Positions 13,801-20,507 of a stretch of DNA of 64,000 nt are shown one piece after another. This DNA comes from GWB2-37-7 sp049684915 (GTDB taxonomy: Bacteria; Bacillota; Clostridia; Lutisporales; Lutisporaceae). The translations under genes were made by a program, and so were the position numbers. Each line of letters begins with the position of its first letter. The stretch's first letter is position 1. The DNA lies in the NCBI GenBank assembly GCA_049684915.1, contig JBAVGO010000142.1, forward strand, positions 1-64,000, read 5' to 3'. The notes below the pieces were generated by a model. The model had not been told where the DNA came from. It made no database searches and was given only the letters and a program-made list of their open reading frames with translations.

Positions 13801-16800
13801 TTGTAACAAGCTTGCTGTACATGCCGCTGCTTAAGCTGTTATGTCCAATAAACACACCAGTACGGCTTCCTTTTATTTTATTCCCACCATAGCCAGCATC
13901 TTCTATTGCTTCCCATGCAGTCTCCAAAAATATCCTTTGGCAAGGATCCATTAAGCTAGCTTCCTTCGGCGATATATTAAAGAAGCTATAATCAAATTTA
14001 TCAATATCGCCTATAAAACCACATTCTGCCTCCTTCAAAAATTCCAATGCTTGTTCATTACCACCTGCAAATCTTACAAAATCCTCAATATCCTGTCTTC
14101 TGCCATCAGGCATGACTTTAACACAGTCAACACCGTTCTTTAATCCTTCATAGATTTCTTCAATGGTATGCCCTAAGGGCAGCTTTGCGGCTATGCCTAT
14201 AATGGCGATTTTGTCCCTTACTGTTCTTTCTTCTGCATGAGTCAATGCAATATTCTTGTCAGATTCTTTTTGATTAATATAGGCAGCTATTTTCTTAATG
14301 CTTGTCAGATTAAAAAGATCGGTTGCCTTTATTCTGCCTGGATAAAGCGAATCAATTTTTGAGTGCAGTGTTAAAAGCGTAAATGAATTTCCACCCACAT
14401 CGTAGAAATTATCATTTATGCCTATTCCATCTACCTTAAGTATTTCTTCCCACAGCTTGACTAGCTTCTCCTCCAACGGATTACTAGCAGCTTCATAGTT
14501 TTCATGCTTTATGTTATTTCCCTTGTTCTCATTGGTTGGCAGCTCCAAAAGCATTTGTCCTGTGCAGTAGCGAAGGGGCAACAAATAATTGATATGCAAC
14601 AATTCTTCTTCATTTTCAATATTCAACTGCCAGTTATTTTCTATTACTTCATCCAGCACTGCCACAGCTTCCGCTTGACCTGCGTTATAGCTTTCAATAT
14701 GGCTTATGCCTGCTTCTTCTGTTTTCTGTTTGCTTGGTTTACCAAAGCTACACTCTATATAGGCTATTGCTGTTGCGATATTATCTACTTGTATCTCATA
14801 TTTTGTATGCTGATTGCTTTCCTCTGTTTTCTTCCATTGGTTCTTTTCCAGAAAGTCCGCTACTATTTGATTCTTTTGGGTTGGATAATAATCAGCTTCT
14901 ATTTTGTTTATTCCTTCTTTTTGGCAATAATTGCCTAGCTCTGCCATTATTGCAGCTTCTATCCCTCGTCCTAAAACTCTACAGCTTAATAGGAATGTAT
15001 CCATAAACAGACCTCCACGCCTGTTTTCAATGACTACAACCCCTGTTAGCCCATATTCTCCAAACTTATCTTCAACCTCTATGGTCCAGCACTTTGTATT
15101 AGGATTATTAAATAGTGCTTCAACTTCCTCTTCCGTCCTCCGCACTGTACTTAGATTAAACTGGTTTGTTCTTTGAGTTAGCTGTGATACTCTACTTATC
15201 TGCTCCTTTTCCATGTTGTTTATGCAAACTTCGAGCTTCAATTCTTTTAAAAATTCATCTAAGGTAAAGCTGGAGCTTTGTATTTCTTTTCTTTGTTTTT
15301 CTACTTGATATAGCTTTGTACGTATTTTATCTTCTTCTGTAACTTTTTCTTTATCAAAAGCCCATACATGCTTTAGATACTGTTCTATTTGCTGAGGCTC
15401 TTCTGGTAACTGCAAGGTCAATACTTGAGGATTATTCTTCATCATATCCAAGCATTCTGTTGGGCTATCATCTATGAAAATAAAGCTGTCAATTCCCAGA
15501 TTCATTTCCTCAGCTAACTGCTTTACATTTTCTGATTTTGTTCTCCAATTTATCTGCCAGCCTGCAAGCTGCTCTTTCTTTAGAAGCATGTCTGGATGCT
15601 TGTCAAAAACCTCCAAAACATCTGCTTCGTTGTTTTTACTGCACAGTACAACAAGCATACCTTCCTCGTGCTTTCTTATGAGTAGCTTTTGTAGTGCCTC
15701 ATATGGCTTTTCTATTTTTACACCTAATGCCCCATCTTCTCCACATATGCCATGCCACAATGCATTATCACAATCTACTGCAATGACCTTAAAGGGGTTA
15801 TGCCTCGTGGCACAGGTTTTCCTTGCCACCATAGTGCCAATTGCAGCATAGTATGCATCACTAAACGGCATATGTCCTGTTTTATCTCTCACTGCATCAA
15901 AGGTTTCTTTTATATCATATAACGCTGCTGTGTTTGTAAAGTCAAGTATGCTGATGCCTTCTAGGCTGCTTATTTCTTTAACCATTTTCTTGTATAGTTT
16001 TTCTATGCAAGTGGTTATTTCCTCACTTAATCCAAAGTGTTCTGATACTGGAAAAATCCCTATAATAGTCAATGCACGTGTACTTCTATTCCTTATTGCC
16101 TCAAGCAGCTTGTCGTACTGATTTTCTAATGTTTGTTTTTGTACTTGTTCATTGGCTTTAGTGTCTCTTATCCAATCCTCAAAACGTAGCATCAGTAGAT
16201 TTATTCCTGTGTTCTTAGAGGTCATGCTCTGTGCATCTAATAGCTCCTGGAACACTTGATTATAGGGTGCAAATTGTATATTAAGCCTTATACCGTTCTT
16301 TTCACACCACCACTTAGCATAGCCTTCTATTGGCTCACCAGTAAACGTTGCAGCAACAGTCAAATTTACATCTGATAATACAGTGATATTTCCTATTCTC
16401 TTTTTTTCTATTTCATTCTGTTCCTGTTGGTTGAATATCTGAATATCAGATAGCTTGGCTTCACTGTCCTTAATAACACTTTCAAGAACCATTTCGTAGT
16501 GCTTAAGAAGCTGTAGTATGGTCGCTTCCTTATATAAATCTGTTTTATATTCCATATAGCATTTCAATACATCCCCATGATCCATATAGATATCCAGTTT
16601 GAAATCCAATGTGGCTGTTGGAGTATTGAACTCATATTGTGAAATGCTCAGCTTGTCAATTTTTATATCTACCCTTCGGTCAAATTCATTGTGATAAATC
16701 AACATGGTATCAAAAATCGGATTTCTGCCAATTTCTGCTTTGTAACCGATATTTTCAACTATTTTGTCAAAGGGGTATTCCTGTTGGTTGTATGCTTGTG

Positions 16801-19800
16801 CAATTATATTTTTTTGTGACTTCAAAAAAGCTGTGATGCTACTTTCTTTATCGACCTTGCTTCTGATGGGCAGGTAGTTTATAAACGCACCCATCACATG
16901 GCTTAGGTCACTATGGTTTCTATTTGATACCAATGAACCTACGATGATATCCTCCTGCCCTGTGTATTGGCTGAGCAGTACATTGTAGCAGGATAGCAGC
17001 AGCATATTCAGGGTAATGTTTTCTTTTTGAGCCAATTTCTTTAGTTGCTCTACAATACTGTTTTCCAGCTCAAAGTAAACGGTATTTCCAGCAAAGCTTA
17101 TATTCTCTTTTCTTTCATAGTCTAATGGCATAGCTAATAAGGGTATTTCTCCCCTTAATAAATCTAGCCAGTATTTTCCTTGCTGTTCTATTTTTCCCTT
17201 GTTTTCTGGTTTGTTCTGCCATGTGACATAATCTTTATACTGCAATCGAAGTGCTGGAAGCGTTTTTTTCTGGTACAGCTCTACAAATTCACTAACCAAT
17301 ATGGCTATAGATGCACCGTCTGAAATAATATGATGCATGTCATACATTAAAACGTGCTTGTCAGGTCTCACTTTTACAAGCTTCACTCTGAGAAGTGGTG
17401 CACAGCTTAAGTCAAAGGGTTTTATAAAGTCCTTTATTTCTGCATCTATTTCTTCTTCTGACCCATCCTTATATGCTACTTCAAATACAACCTCCTCATG
17501 TACGGTTTGTACAACCTCTGTACCTTCCCATTTGAAGGAGGTTCTTAGGGCTTCATGACGCTTCACTATTTCTGCCATAGATGTCTTTAGTCGTTCCTCG
17601 TCAAGCTCGCCTTCCATAACCAACACCCCTGGCATGTTATAGCTTATGGTGTCTGGTTCCATTTGCTGCATGATATACATTCTCTTTTGAGCTGAGGAAA
17701 TCTCATAATAGTCTCTCTTTTCAGCTTCTTCAATAGTAATAAACTTACTTTCTCCCACTCCCTCAATATACTCTGACAGTCCTTTGATTGTGGGTGCCTT
17801 GAATATTTCCTTTAAGGGTACCTCCACGTTCATTGTCTTGTGTATCTTCCCAATTAGGCTCACTGCATTTAGAGAGTGTCCACCCAACTCGAAAAAGCTG
17901 CCATTTATGCCTATCTTATCTATTCCTAATACTTCCTGCCACATTCCAGCTAGCTTTTGTTCTACCTCATTCCTAGGTGCCTCATATAGCTTTTCAGAAG
18001 CGACAGTTTCCTTAACCTCTTTCAGTGCTGCTCTATCAATTTTCCCAGTACCTGTCAATGGCAGCTTGTCTACTCGAGTAAAATATGCAGGTATCATATA
18101 ATCAGGCAATTCTTTAGCGATAAATTCCCTCAAGTCCGAAACACTTAGCGCTTCATCAGAGGTAAAATATCCGCATATATACTTATTGCCTTTGCTGTCT
18201 TCTTTTCCTATGACTGCGGCTGCTTTGACTGCTTCATGCTTTAGAAGACAGTTCTCCACTTCCTCTAGTTCAACTCTAAAGCCTCTAATTTTAATCTGAA
18301 AATCATTTCTGCCAAGATACTCAATTACACCTTCCTCTGTTAGACATCCCATGTCCCCTGTTCTATATATTCTCCCAAATTCAGGATGGTTTTCAAAGGC
18401 TTTTTCTGTCTTAACCTCGTCCTTCCAGTAGCCTAAGGCTAAATAATGACTGGCTATAACTATTTCACCAGCACTAAGTGGTGCTGCCACTCTGTTCTTT
18501 TTGTTTAGCACATACATTTTTATGTCACTTATGGGTTCTCCAAGATTTATTCCTGCAAAGTCCTCCACACTTGTTATGATTTGTGATGAATTGTATGAGG
18601 ATTCTGACTGTCCATATAAATTGACCAGTGCTGCATGTTCAGATAGTTTTCTAAACTTAGCAACATCCTGCTCAAGTACACTTTCTCCGCCCAACACAAT
18701 ATATCTAAGTGAATTGAGCTTTTCTTCCCCATCCAGTGCATTGACAAAAAAGCGATATAGAGTAGGCACAGAATGCCATATGCTTATTTGTTCCTCTGTC
18801 AACCATTTGTGCAGCTCTTCAATATTCATTTGACGTCGTATATTTAGCGGATAGAGCGTTGCACCGCTTAAAAGACTGCTGTAAATATCCATAACTGCGG
18901 CATCATGTCCGAAGGCAGAAAACAACGTCATCCTGTCTTTTTCAGTGATATCAAAGCTTTGTATATAATTTTTAATAAAATGAAGCACATTTTTATGGCT
19001 TTGTATAACACCCTTGGGTGTTCCAGTGGAGCCTGATGTATATAAAAGATAGGCGATTCTATCTGCCTTTTCTTCTCTTTCTATTTCCGTATCCAAGGCT
19101 TCATTGCAATTATCATCAATATTCAAAATTCTCAAGGCACTGCTTGACTTTGCTATCAATTTTTGTGCCAGCTCATAATTTGCATTGTTTGTTACGATAA
19201 GCTCTGCTTCTGAATTTTCAATCATGTATAAAAGCCTGTTTTCAGGATATGACGGATCAAAAGGCACATAGGTCTTACAAGCCTTCAAAGCACCGATTGT
19301 TCCCACAATCATATCTATACCATGCTCAAACAATAGAGCAACCTTTTGGTTCTCTACTTGGTCATAAGCCTTATATTCCTTTATCTGTTTGGTATGCTTT
19401 TCTGTAGCTTTATTGATTTTATTTTCTATTGCCTTTGAACCGCACATAGGACAATCAGGGTTGTGGGATATCAAAAGCTCCTCAAGGTAATTTCCCCTCC
19501 AGCCTTCATCCCAGCTAAAGCCCTGCTGCTCGCACGTTTCTCTGAAATGATTGCTAAAAGGATAGGTAATCGTTAAATGACCTACCGTATTGACGATTTC
19601 TTTGTTGCCACGCTGATTAAATAGAAAATATTTATTATATGCCACATCTGGGAGTCCCAGTATAATTTTAATTGCCTCGTTGCATGCAAAGCCAGTGCTT
19701 AGAAAAAGAGAGGGTGAGGCAACAGAATTAGGGATCTTCTTGTAATTCATATTGTACTTTTCAATTTCTTCAATTTCCTTCAGCTTTTCTATATCATACA

Positions 19801-20467
19801 GGCAGTGAAAGCAGGGTGTCTTTGGAGAGTGAAATATAGCCACATACGCATTTAAATCAATCATAGAAGAGATAATATGAGGAATTTGCTTCTGCACGGC
19901 ACATTTTGACAAAACAAATTTAGTTTCAAGATGATCCACATTATCAAATATGATAGCAGATTCTCCAACCAGTTCATCTACATTGTCCTTTGTAATTCTT
20001 TCTGACCGTGTAATAATATTAACATTAGGATTTAACTTGTTTATGCTCAGCTGTGCTGATTCTACCTTTAGCATTCCGATTCTTGATTCATCATGCAAGC
20101 ATTGACGGTTTAAATTTGACAGCTCTACCACATCATCATCGCATACAATGATATTACCTATACCGCATAACGCCAGCTGCATAATGAGTGGAGAGCCTGA
20201 ACCGCCTGCTCCTGCAACAAAAACAGTTGTGTTCTTTAATTTTTCCTGTCCGTCAATATCCCAGCCTTCAATCAGCATTTGTCGTTTATATCGTATTATC
20301 TCGCTCTCTGTGAGCTGCTGTGAAGGATCACATTTCTCCAATATTTTATATGCAACCTGATTGGAATACCTGTTTAATTCCTCATAGGTTAATGCCTTAT
20401 GATTTGTCTTTATTGCTACCTTCTCCGGACTTTTTTTTACCTGTTCTAAAAAGGCTTTTATCAGCAT
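1817..20467 (-). CDS. Hybrid NRPS/PKS megasynthase with an E1-like insert, FkbH, AT-less KS and terminal thioesterase
   Basis: This 6216-residue assembly-line enzyme starts at an ATG behind a GGGAGGG ribosome site, 40 bases after the upstream NRPS gene. Domains by residue: A1 N-terminal piece 1-48 (LTYEEL at 26); E1/ThiF-like insert about 50-345; rest of A1 about 370-815 (LYTSGSTGTPKG at 474); T about 830-900; C 915-1350 (HHIISDG at 1045); FkbH-like HAD plus GNAT region about 1365-1900; T about 1995-2065 (GGNS); KS 2085-2520 (Cys2262, His2399, His2439); linker without an acyltransferase to about 2690; T 2725-2795; then C-A-T at 2815-3840, 3855-4875 and 4895-5920; thioesterase 5935-6216 (GWSVG with Ser6019, Asp6046, His6192). 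Specificity codes read by eye: A1 DAMHVGLYNK (unassigned), A2 DLTKVGHVGK (Asp-like), A3 DGESLSMVCK (unassigned), A4 DVGEIGSIDK (Orn). No epimerase or ketoreductase is visible. The KS needs an acyltransferase supplied in trans, and none is in this window. Confidence 0.95.
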   Translation of the reverse strand: MLIKAFLEQVKKSPEKVAIKTNHKALTYEELNRYSNQVAYKILEKCDPSQQLTESEIIRYKRQMLIEGWDIDGQEKLKNTTVFVAGAGGSGSPLIMQLALCGIGNIIVCDDDVVELSNLNRQCLHDESRIGMLKVESAQLSINKLNPNVNIITRSERITKDNVDELVGESAIIFDNVDHLETKFVLSKCAVQKQIPHIISSMIDLNAYVAIFHSPKTPCFHCLYDIEKLKEIEEIEKYNMNYKKIPNSVASPSLFLSTGFACNEAIKIILGLPDVAYNKYFLFNQRGNKEIVNTVGHLTITYPFSNHFRETCEQQGFSWDEGWRGNYLEELLISHNPDCPMCGSKAIENKINKATEKHTKQIKEYKAYDQVENQKVALLFEHGIDMIVGTIGALKACKTYVPFDPSYPENRLLYMIENSEAELIVTNNANYELAQKLIAKSSSALRILNIDDNCNEALDTEIEREEKADRIAYLLYTSGSTGTPKGVIQSHKNVLHFIKNYIQSFDITEKDRMTLFSAFGHDAAVMDIYSSLLSGATLYPLNIRRQMNIEELHKWLTEEQISIWHSVPTLYRFFVNALDGEEKLNSLRYIVLGGESVLEQDVAKFRKLSEHAALVNLYGQSESSYNSSQIITSVEDFAGINLGEPISDIKMYVLNKKNRVAAPLSAGEIVIASHYLALGYWKDEVKTEKAFENHPEFGRIYRTGDMGCLTEEGVIEYLGRNDFQIKIRGFRVELEEVENCLLKHEAVKAAAVIGKEDSKGNKYICGYFTSDEALSVSDLREFIAKELPDYMIPAYFTRVDKLPLTGTGKIDRAALKEVKETVASEKLYEAPRNEVEQKLAGMWQEVLGIDKIGINGSFFELGGHSLNAVSLIGKIHKTMNVEVPLKEIFKAPTIKGLSEYIEGVGESKFITIEEAEKRDYYEISSAQKRMYIMQQMEPDTISYNMPGVLVMEGELDEERLKTSMAEIVKRHEALRTSFKWEGTEVVQTVHEEVVFEVAYKDGSEEEIDAEIKDFIKPFDLSCAPLLRVKLVKVRPDKHVLMYDMHHIISDGASIAILVSEFVELYQKKTLPALRLQYKDYVTWQNKPENKGKIEQQGKYWLDLLRGEIPLLAMPLDYERKENISFAGNTVYFELENSIVEQLKKLAQKENITLNMLLLSCYNVLLSQYTGQEDIIVGSLVSNRNHSDLSHVMGAFINYLPIRSKVDKESSITAFLKSQKNIIAQAYNQQEYPFDKIVENIGYKAEIGRNPIFDTMLIYHNEFDRRVDIKIDKLSISQYEFNTPTATLDFKLDIYMDHGDVLKCYMEYKTDLYKEATILQLLKHYEMVLESVIKDSEAKLSDIQIFNQQEQNEIEKKRIGNITVLSDVNLTVAATFTGEPIEGYAKWWCEKNGIRLNIQFAPYNQVFQELLDAQSMTSKNTGINLLMLRFEDWIRDTKANEQVQKQTLENQYDKLLEAIRNRSTRALTIIGIFPVSEHFGLSEEITTCIEKLYKKMVKEISSLEGISILDFTNTAALYDIKETFDAVRDKTGHMPFSDAYYAAIGTMVARKTCATRHNPFKVIAVDCDNALWHGICGEDGALGVKIEKPYEALQKLLIRKHEEGMLVVLCSKNNEADVLEVFDKHPDMLLKKEQLAGWQINWRTKSENVKQLAEEMNLGIDSFIFIDDSPTECLDMMKNNPQVLTLQLPEEPQQIEQYLKHVWAFDKEKVTEEDKIRTKLYQVEKQRKEIQSSSFTLDEFLKELKLEVCINNMEKEQISRVSQLTQRTNQFNLSTVRRTEEEVEALFNNPNTKCWTIEVEDKFGEYGLTGVVVIENRRGGLFMDTFLLSCRVLGRGIEAAIMAELGNYCQKEGINKIEADYYPTQKNQIVADFLEKNQWKKTEESNQHTKYEIQVDNIATAIAYIECSFGKPSKQKTEEAGISHIESYNAGQAEAVAVLDEVIENNWQLNIENEEELLHINYLLPLRYCTGQMLLELPTNENKGNNIKHENYEAASNPLEEKLVKLWEEILKVDGIGINDNFYDVGGNSFTLLTLHSKIDSLYPGRIKATDLFNLTSIKKIAAYINQKESDKNIALTHAEERTVRDKIAIIGIAAKLPLGHTIEEIYEGLKNGVDCVKVMPDGRRQDIEDFVRFAGGNEQALEFLKEAECGFIGDIDKFDYSFFNISPKEASLMDPCQRIFLETAWEAIEDAGYGGNKIKGSRTGVFIGHNSLSSGMYSKLVTTVDEALYQMSIAGNVPMIIASRISYLLDLRGPAILLDTACSSSLIAVYSACNAIRSNDCDMAIAGGIKLYLPSSEGMFNGMDKLGIVSSSNRTKAFDDNSDGTGFGEGISAILLKPLEKALEDGDNIYAVIDGGAMNQDGSSIGITAPNPEAQEDLLLRAWQNAGISPENITYIEAHGTGTKLGDQIELESMNRAFRRYTEKMQFCAISSIKTNIGHLESAAGIAGLLKAVISLKYKELFPNIHFTTPRREIDFIKAPYYVNVKHQAWQKNDFPRICGVSSFGLGGTNCHLVLEEAPYREYDSEPWGEMPQILTLSAKTESSLKRLVARYKAYFDDGIEGSLSDICYTANTGRGHYKYRLAIIAGTKLALEDKINRLVSENLASDEYDGIYYSHDPLNEKISDGLDMSLYDEEQVLEKSLDELCKLYINDVEINWDALYQNSDNRRKVRLPAYQFEESRCWVSIPEGTIRRNIVNQSLELPISKQVKEIHLDGKADKNYTQTEKLIGQVLGELMGFDTLNINDDFYELGGDSLIAMDVVNGINQKLLTNVKVRDLLGTSVICEFCDMLDTTYLNKRTNEAGVEKIKKVEKRDYYPVSSAQKRVYILNMLESNSTFYNIPSVVMLPGSIDKQRFEKVFRTLIERHESLRTSFEMLEGIPIQRIHDTVAFDISYMEGDESKAEGIIKAFIQPFDLSVAPLMRIGLLKISEEKHLLLFDIHHSIADGLSMNIIMKEYTELYNGEELPIPALQYKDYAVWQSEYASSELIKNQKEFWLDTFSGELPILNMPTDYPRPAVQCFDGDIVRKSVPLEVLESLNKKAAETGTTLFMLLLAVYNVLLFKYTRQEDIIIGSPISGRRNVQLNSVIGMFANTIALRNRPTGNKTFKAFLEEVKKNALDSYDKQDFQFEDLVESLNIRRDMSRNPLFDVMLNFLYPEESTKEAEFSLYPFENRISKFDMTIHAAETKAGLELSLEYNIGLFKQETAKQILEHYVNLIKNVVAFPDRELSEIDMLDEMEKNQLLEVFNNTDTAYQKEKTIHQLFEEQVERVPNKAAVVFENKALTYKELNQKANQLANKLRRAGVTSDSIVGIIAERSLEMVVGILGILKAGGAYLPIDPEYPADRINYMLEDSGAKLLLTYSYLIEEPLKDKQILLLDNEDLYTGNMDNLNNINKSTDLIYVIYTSGTTGKPKGVMLEHKNLVNYISWFTAKAGINEADKAMLVSSAAFDLGYTALYSSILQGAELHVMAKDAYTNPEALIKYINEKGISYVKLTPSLYSTICNCESFLEGRALDSLRLVVLGGENINVTDVESTYKLYKNIQIMNHYGPTEATVGTVACMIAAKQLELEAFMKKPVIGRPISNSKIYILDKYLKPTAIGVPGELCVAGDGLARGYLNRQSLTAEKFVPNPFISEDRIYRTGDLASWLPDGSIEFMGRIDQQVKIRGYRVELGEIENQLMKHESVREAVVIAKTDQRGQYICAYIVAEKELGIVELREHLAKGLPDYMIPSYFIQLDKMPVTQNGKIDHKALPEPGNMIDTGVTYEAPRNEIEEKLVEIWSSILNLEKVGINDNFFELGGHSLRATTMVGKIHKELNVEISLREVFKKSTIKGLAQYIKSCEKNNIAFIQPVKESEYYELSPAQIRLYTMQLMDKDSTAYNISGFLETAGVVNRDKFEQIFKKLINRHEALRTSFELSENGPVQKIHNEIDFAIQYEEAKEDKDLETILQSFVRPFDLAKAPLLRVGLIKTRTKDNREEKQILAYDLHHIISDGTSLTVLAEEFTSLYEGKELPKLGIQYKDYTQWQLKKLESGEQSKYEEYWLQQYEGEPPVLNLPTDYPRPSIQSYEGDIYTFKLDEGLFSQLKAFAAKTETTLFMVLLEILSVVLSKHSGQEDIVIGTVSAGRLNEETQRMVGLFLNSIAIRCLPQKEKTAISYLQELRDKILGAYENQDYPIEALIRKLNIKKDISRNVLFDVMLILQNYERQNTQMSAEQLAMKPYHWTNKASDYDMSLYVVESGKELVINVQYCTRLFKEKTMETFGKHFYKIASEIVSKPEQQLIDILMLDKQEADQVIYAFNNKRADYEKGKTLHQLFEEQVKKTPENVAVVYEDNQLTYRELNIKANKLASYLKGYGIKENSIVGIMTEKSIEMLVGILAVLKVGSAYLPIDPAYPKERISYMLEDSQVGLLLVQEKLKDKIETDMDKIILEDEAIYTGNGENLGKTSNSSELAYIIYTSGTTGKPKGIMTEHRNVIAYVNSFNSMFELTEKDATLQQASIAFDGFVEETYSMLACGGKVVIPRDEQVKEAKELKEIIDKNGVSILSCSPLILSEFNKLKPMETVHTYLSSSDILKKEYYTNIIKKANIYNMYGPSEATVCSTCYTCTGEEETKVSIGRPITNYRLYILDEKQQPQPVGVQGEIYISGEGIARGYINKAELTKDKFLINPFVEGEKMYRTGDMARWLDDGNIEFIGRTDHQVKLRGYRIEVGEIESMLLKHEAIQEAVVMAREDEQKEKYLIAYITANKKMTVGEIREHLKEELPEYMLPQYYIQPEKMPLTPNGKIDKRVLEEYHREIETGIEYEAPKNEIEEKLVKLWQEVLRVEKVGINDNFFELGGHSLRATNVIGKINELFDVEVPLREMFMIPTIKGMAEYISSMEKKLYEEIAPTGFREYYPVSSIQKRIYIIQQFDETNISYNTPTVMIFEGQLDKARFEAAFRMLTERHEAFRTSFEFEGEQIVQIIHDINCHIQYDEADEANIPSIIKKFIQPFDLSKAPLIRTKLVKTAVDRHILMLDAHHIILDGTSIEIMVDEFMRLYEGETLAPLRIQYKDYAVWQNEIMDKAILKKQEQYWVKEFEGELPVLSLPTDFSRPEVQSSEGDIYSILLEKELSNQLNELAMNQGVTLFTLLLAIYNITISKYSGQNDIVVGTVTAGRGKEELSQLVGVFLNNIAFRCKIDVEMRFDTYLDALKGTVIDGYENQDYPIEELIEKLDLRKDMSRNTLFDVMIILQNFESRISHIKNNTFSVSLYPSNNMSSKCDMILSILEGVKGLVLNLGYCTRLFKKETIERFAYLFSNIAREIVANPRKQLKEIDILSEEKKQQLLEAFNQTKADYPYDKVFHQMFEEQVEKTPDRIALVFEKEQMTYKELNEKSNQLARQLKEKGIRNECIVGVMVDRSIEMIVSILAVLKAGGAYLPIDPEYPQDRIEYMLYDSDVQILLTQKKFAEKLQFKSETIDIKDTSIYVGHSSNLPIINKPEDLVYVIYTSGTTDKPKGVMVEHRNLINIADGWRKAYKLDENEIKLLQMASMSFDVFAGDLSRALLNGGKMIICPSDVRLDPPSLYKLMKEHQINMFESTPALVIPLMEYIYDSSQEVDWLKLLILGSDSCLIADFRKLLERFSANMRILNSYGITEATIDSSYYEASTANIEGEGNVPIGKPMQNTSFYILDDNLKPKAIGQYGELYIGGAGVARGYLNKPELTEERFISDPFMKGSRMYKTGDLVKWDSNGNVEFLGRLDNQVKIRGYRIELGEIESHLTRHEAIKDAVVVPWGEGSDKYLCAYIVAEAAEVQNTIRSYLAELMPDYMIPTYYMQIDSIPLTPNGKVDRKALPKPSGYARLGHAYEAPLTQTEKELVRIWEVLLHTEGIGVLDNFFELGGHSLKATMLVGRLYKELGFELPLKEVFKAPTIRAMGDYIDKHKDKEKIYGDESLILLRKAGNQKKTLFLIHDISCDVNGYKNFCSNMKADINCWGIKADMGKGYVPVWTEVKEIAASYVEKIKTLQSEGPYYLGGWSVGGIIAFEMASQLEQQGYQIDGIWLFDTDSPSDEGKEKSTFSLADETKFISSILPDNWLSEKAKTINTTDELWLEAIDYMERHGVSVESIIKLTPKYAKQIQAIVENLEINEIVRYVNMIRTINRAIYDYLPSTKIKATVHLIKAKDSSWLKPMNWEVYIENHYEVTEIEGDHFTIFSEPNVHELTEAFDKSMEGKA

Positions 20468-20507
20468 GATATTTACCCTCCCTCTGCACAGTGGCAGATA
20501 CTTAATG

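Noticed and set aside
14504..14938. Plus-strand hydrophobic open frame of 144 codons
   Set aside because: It is antisense to the megasynthase, whose reading frame and domains are clear there.
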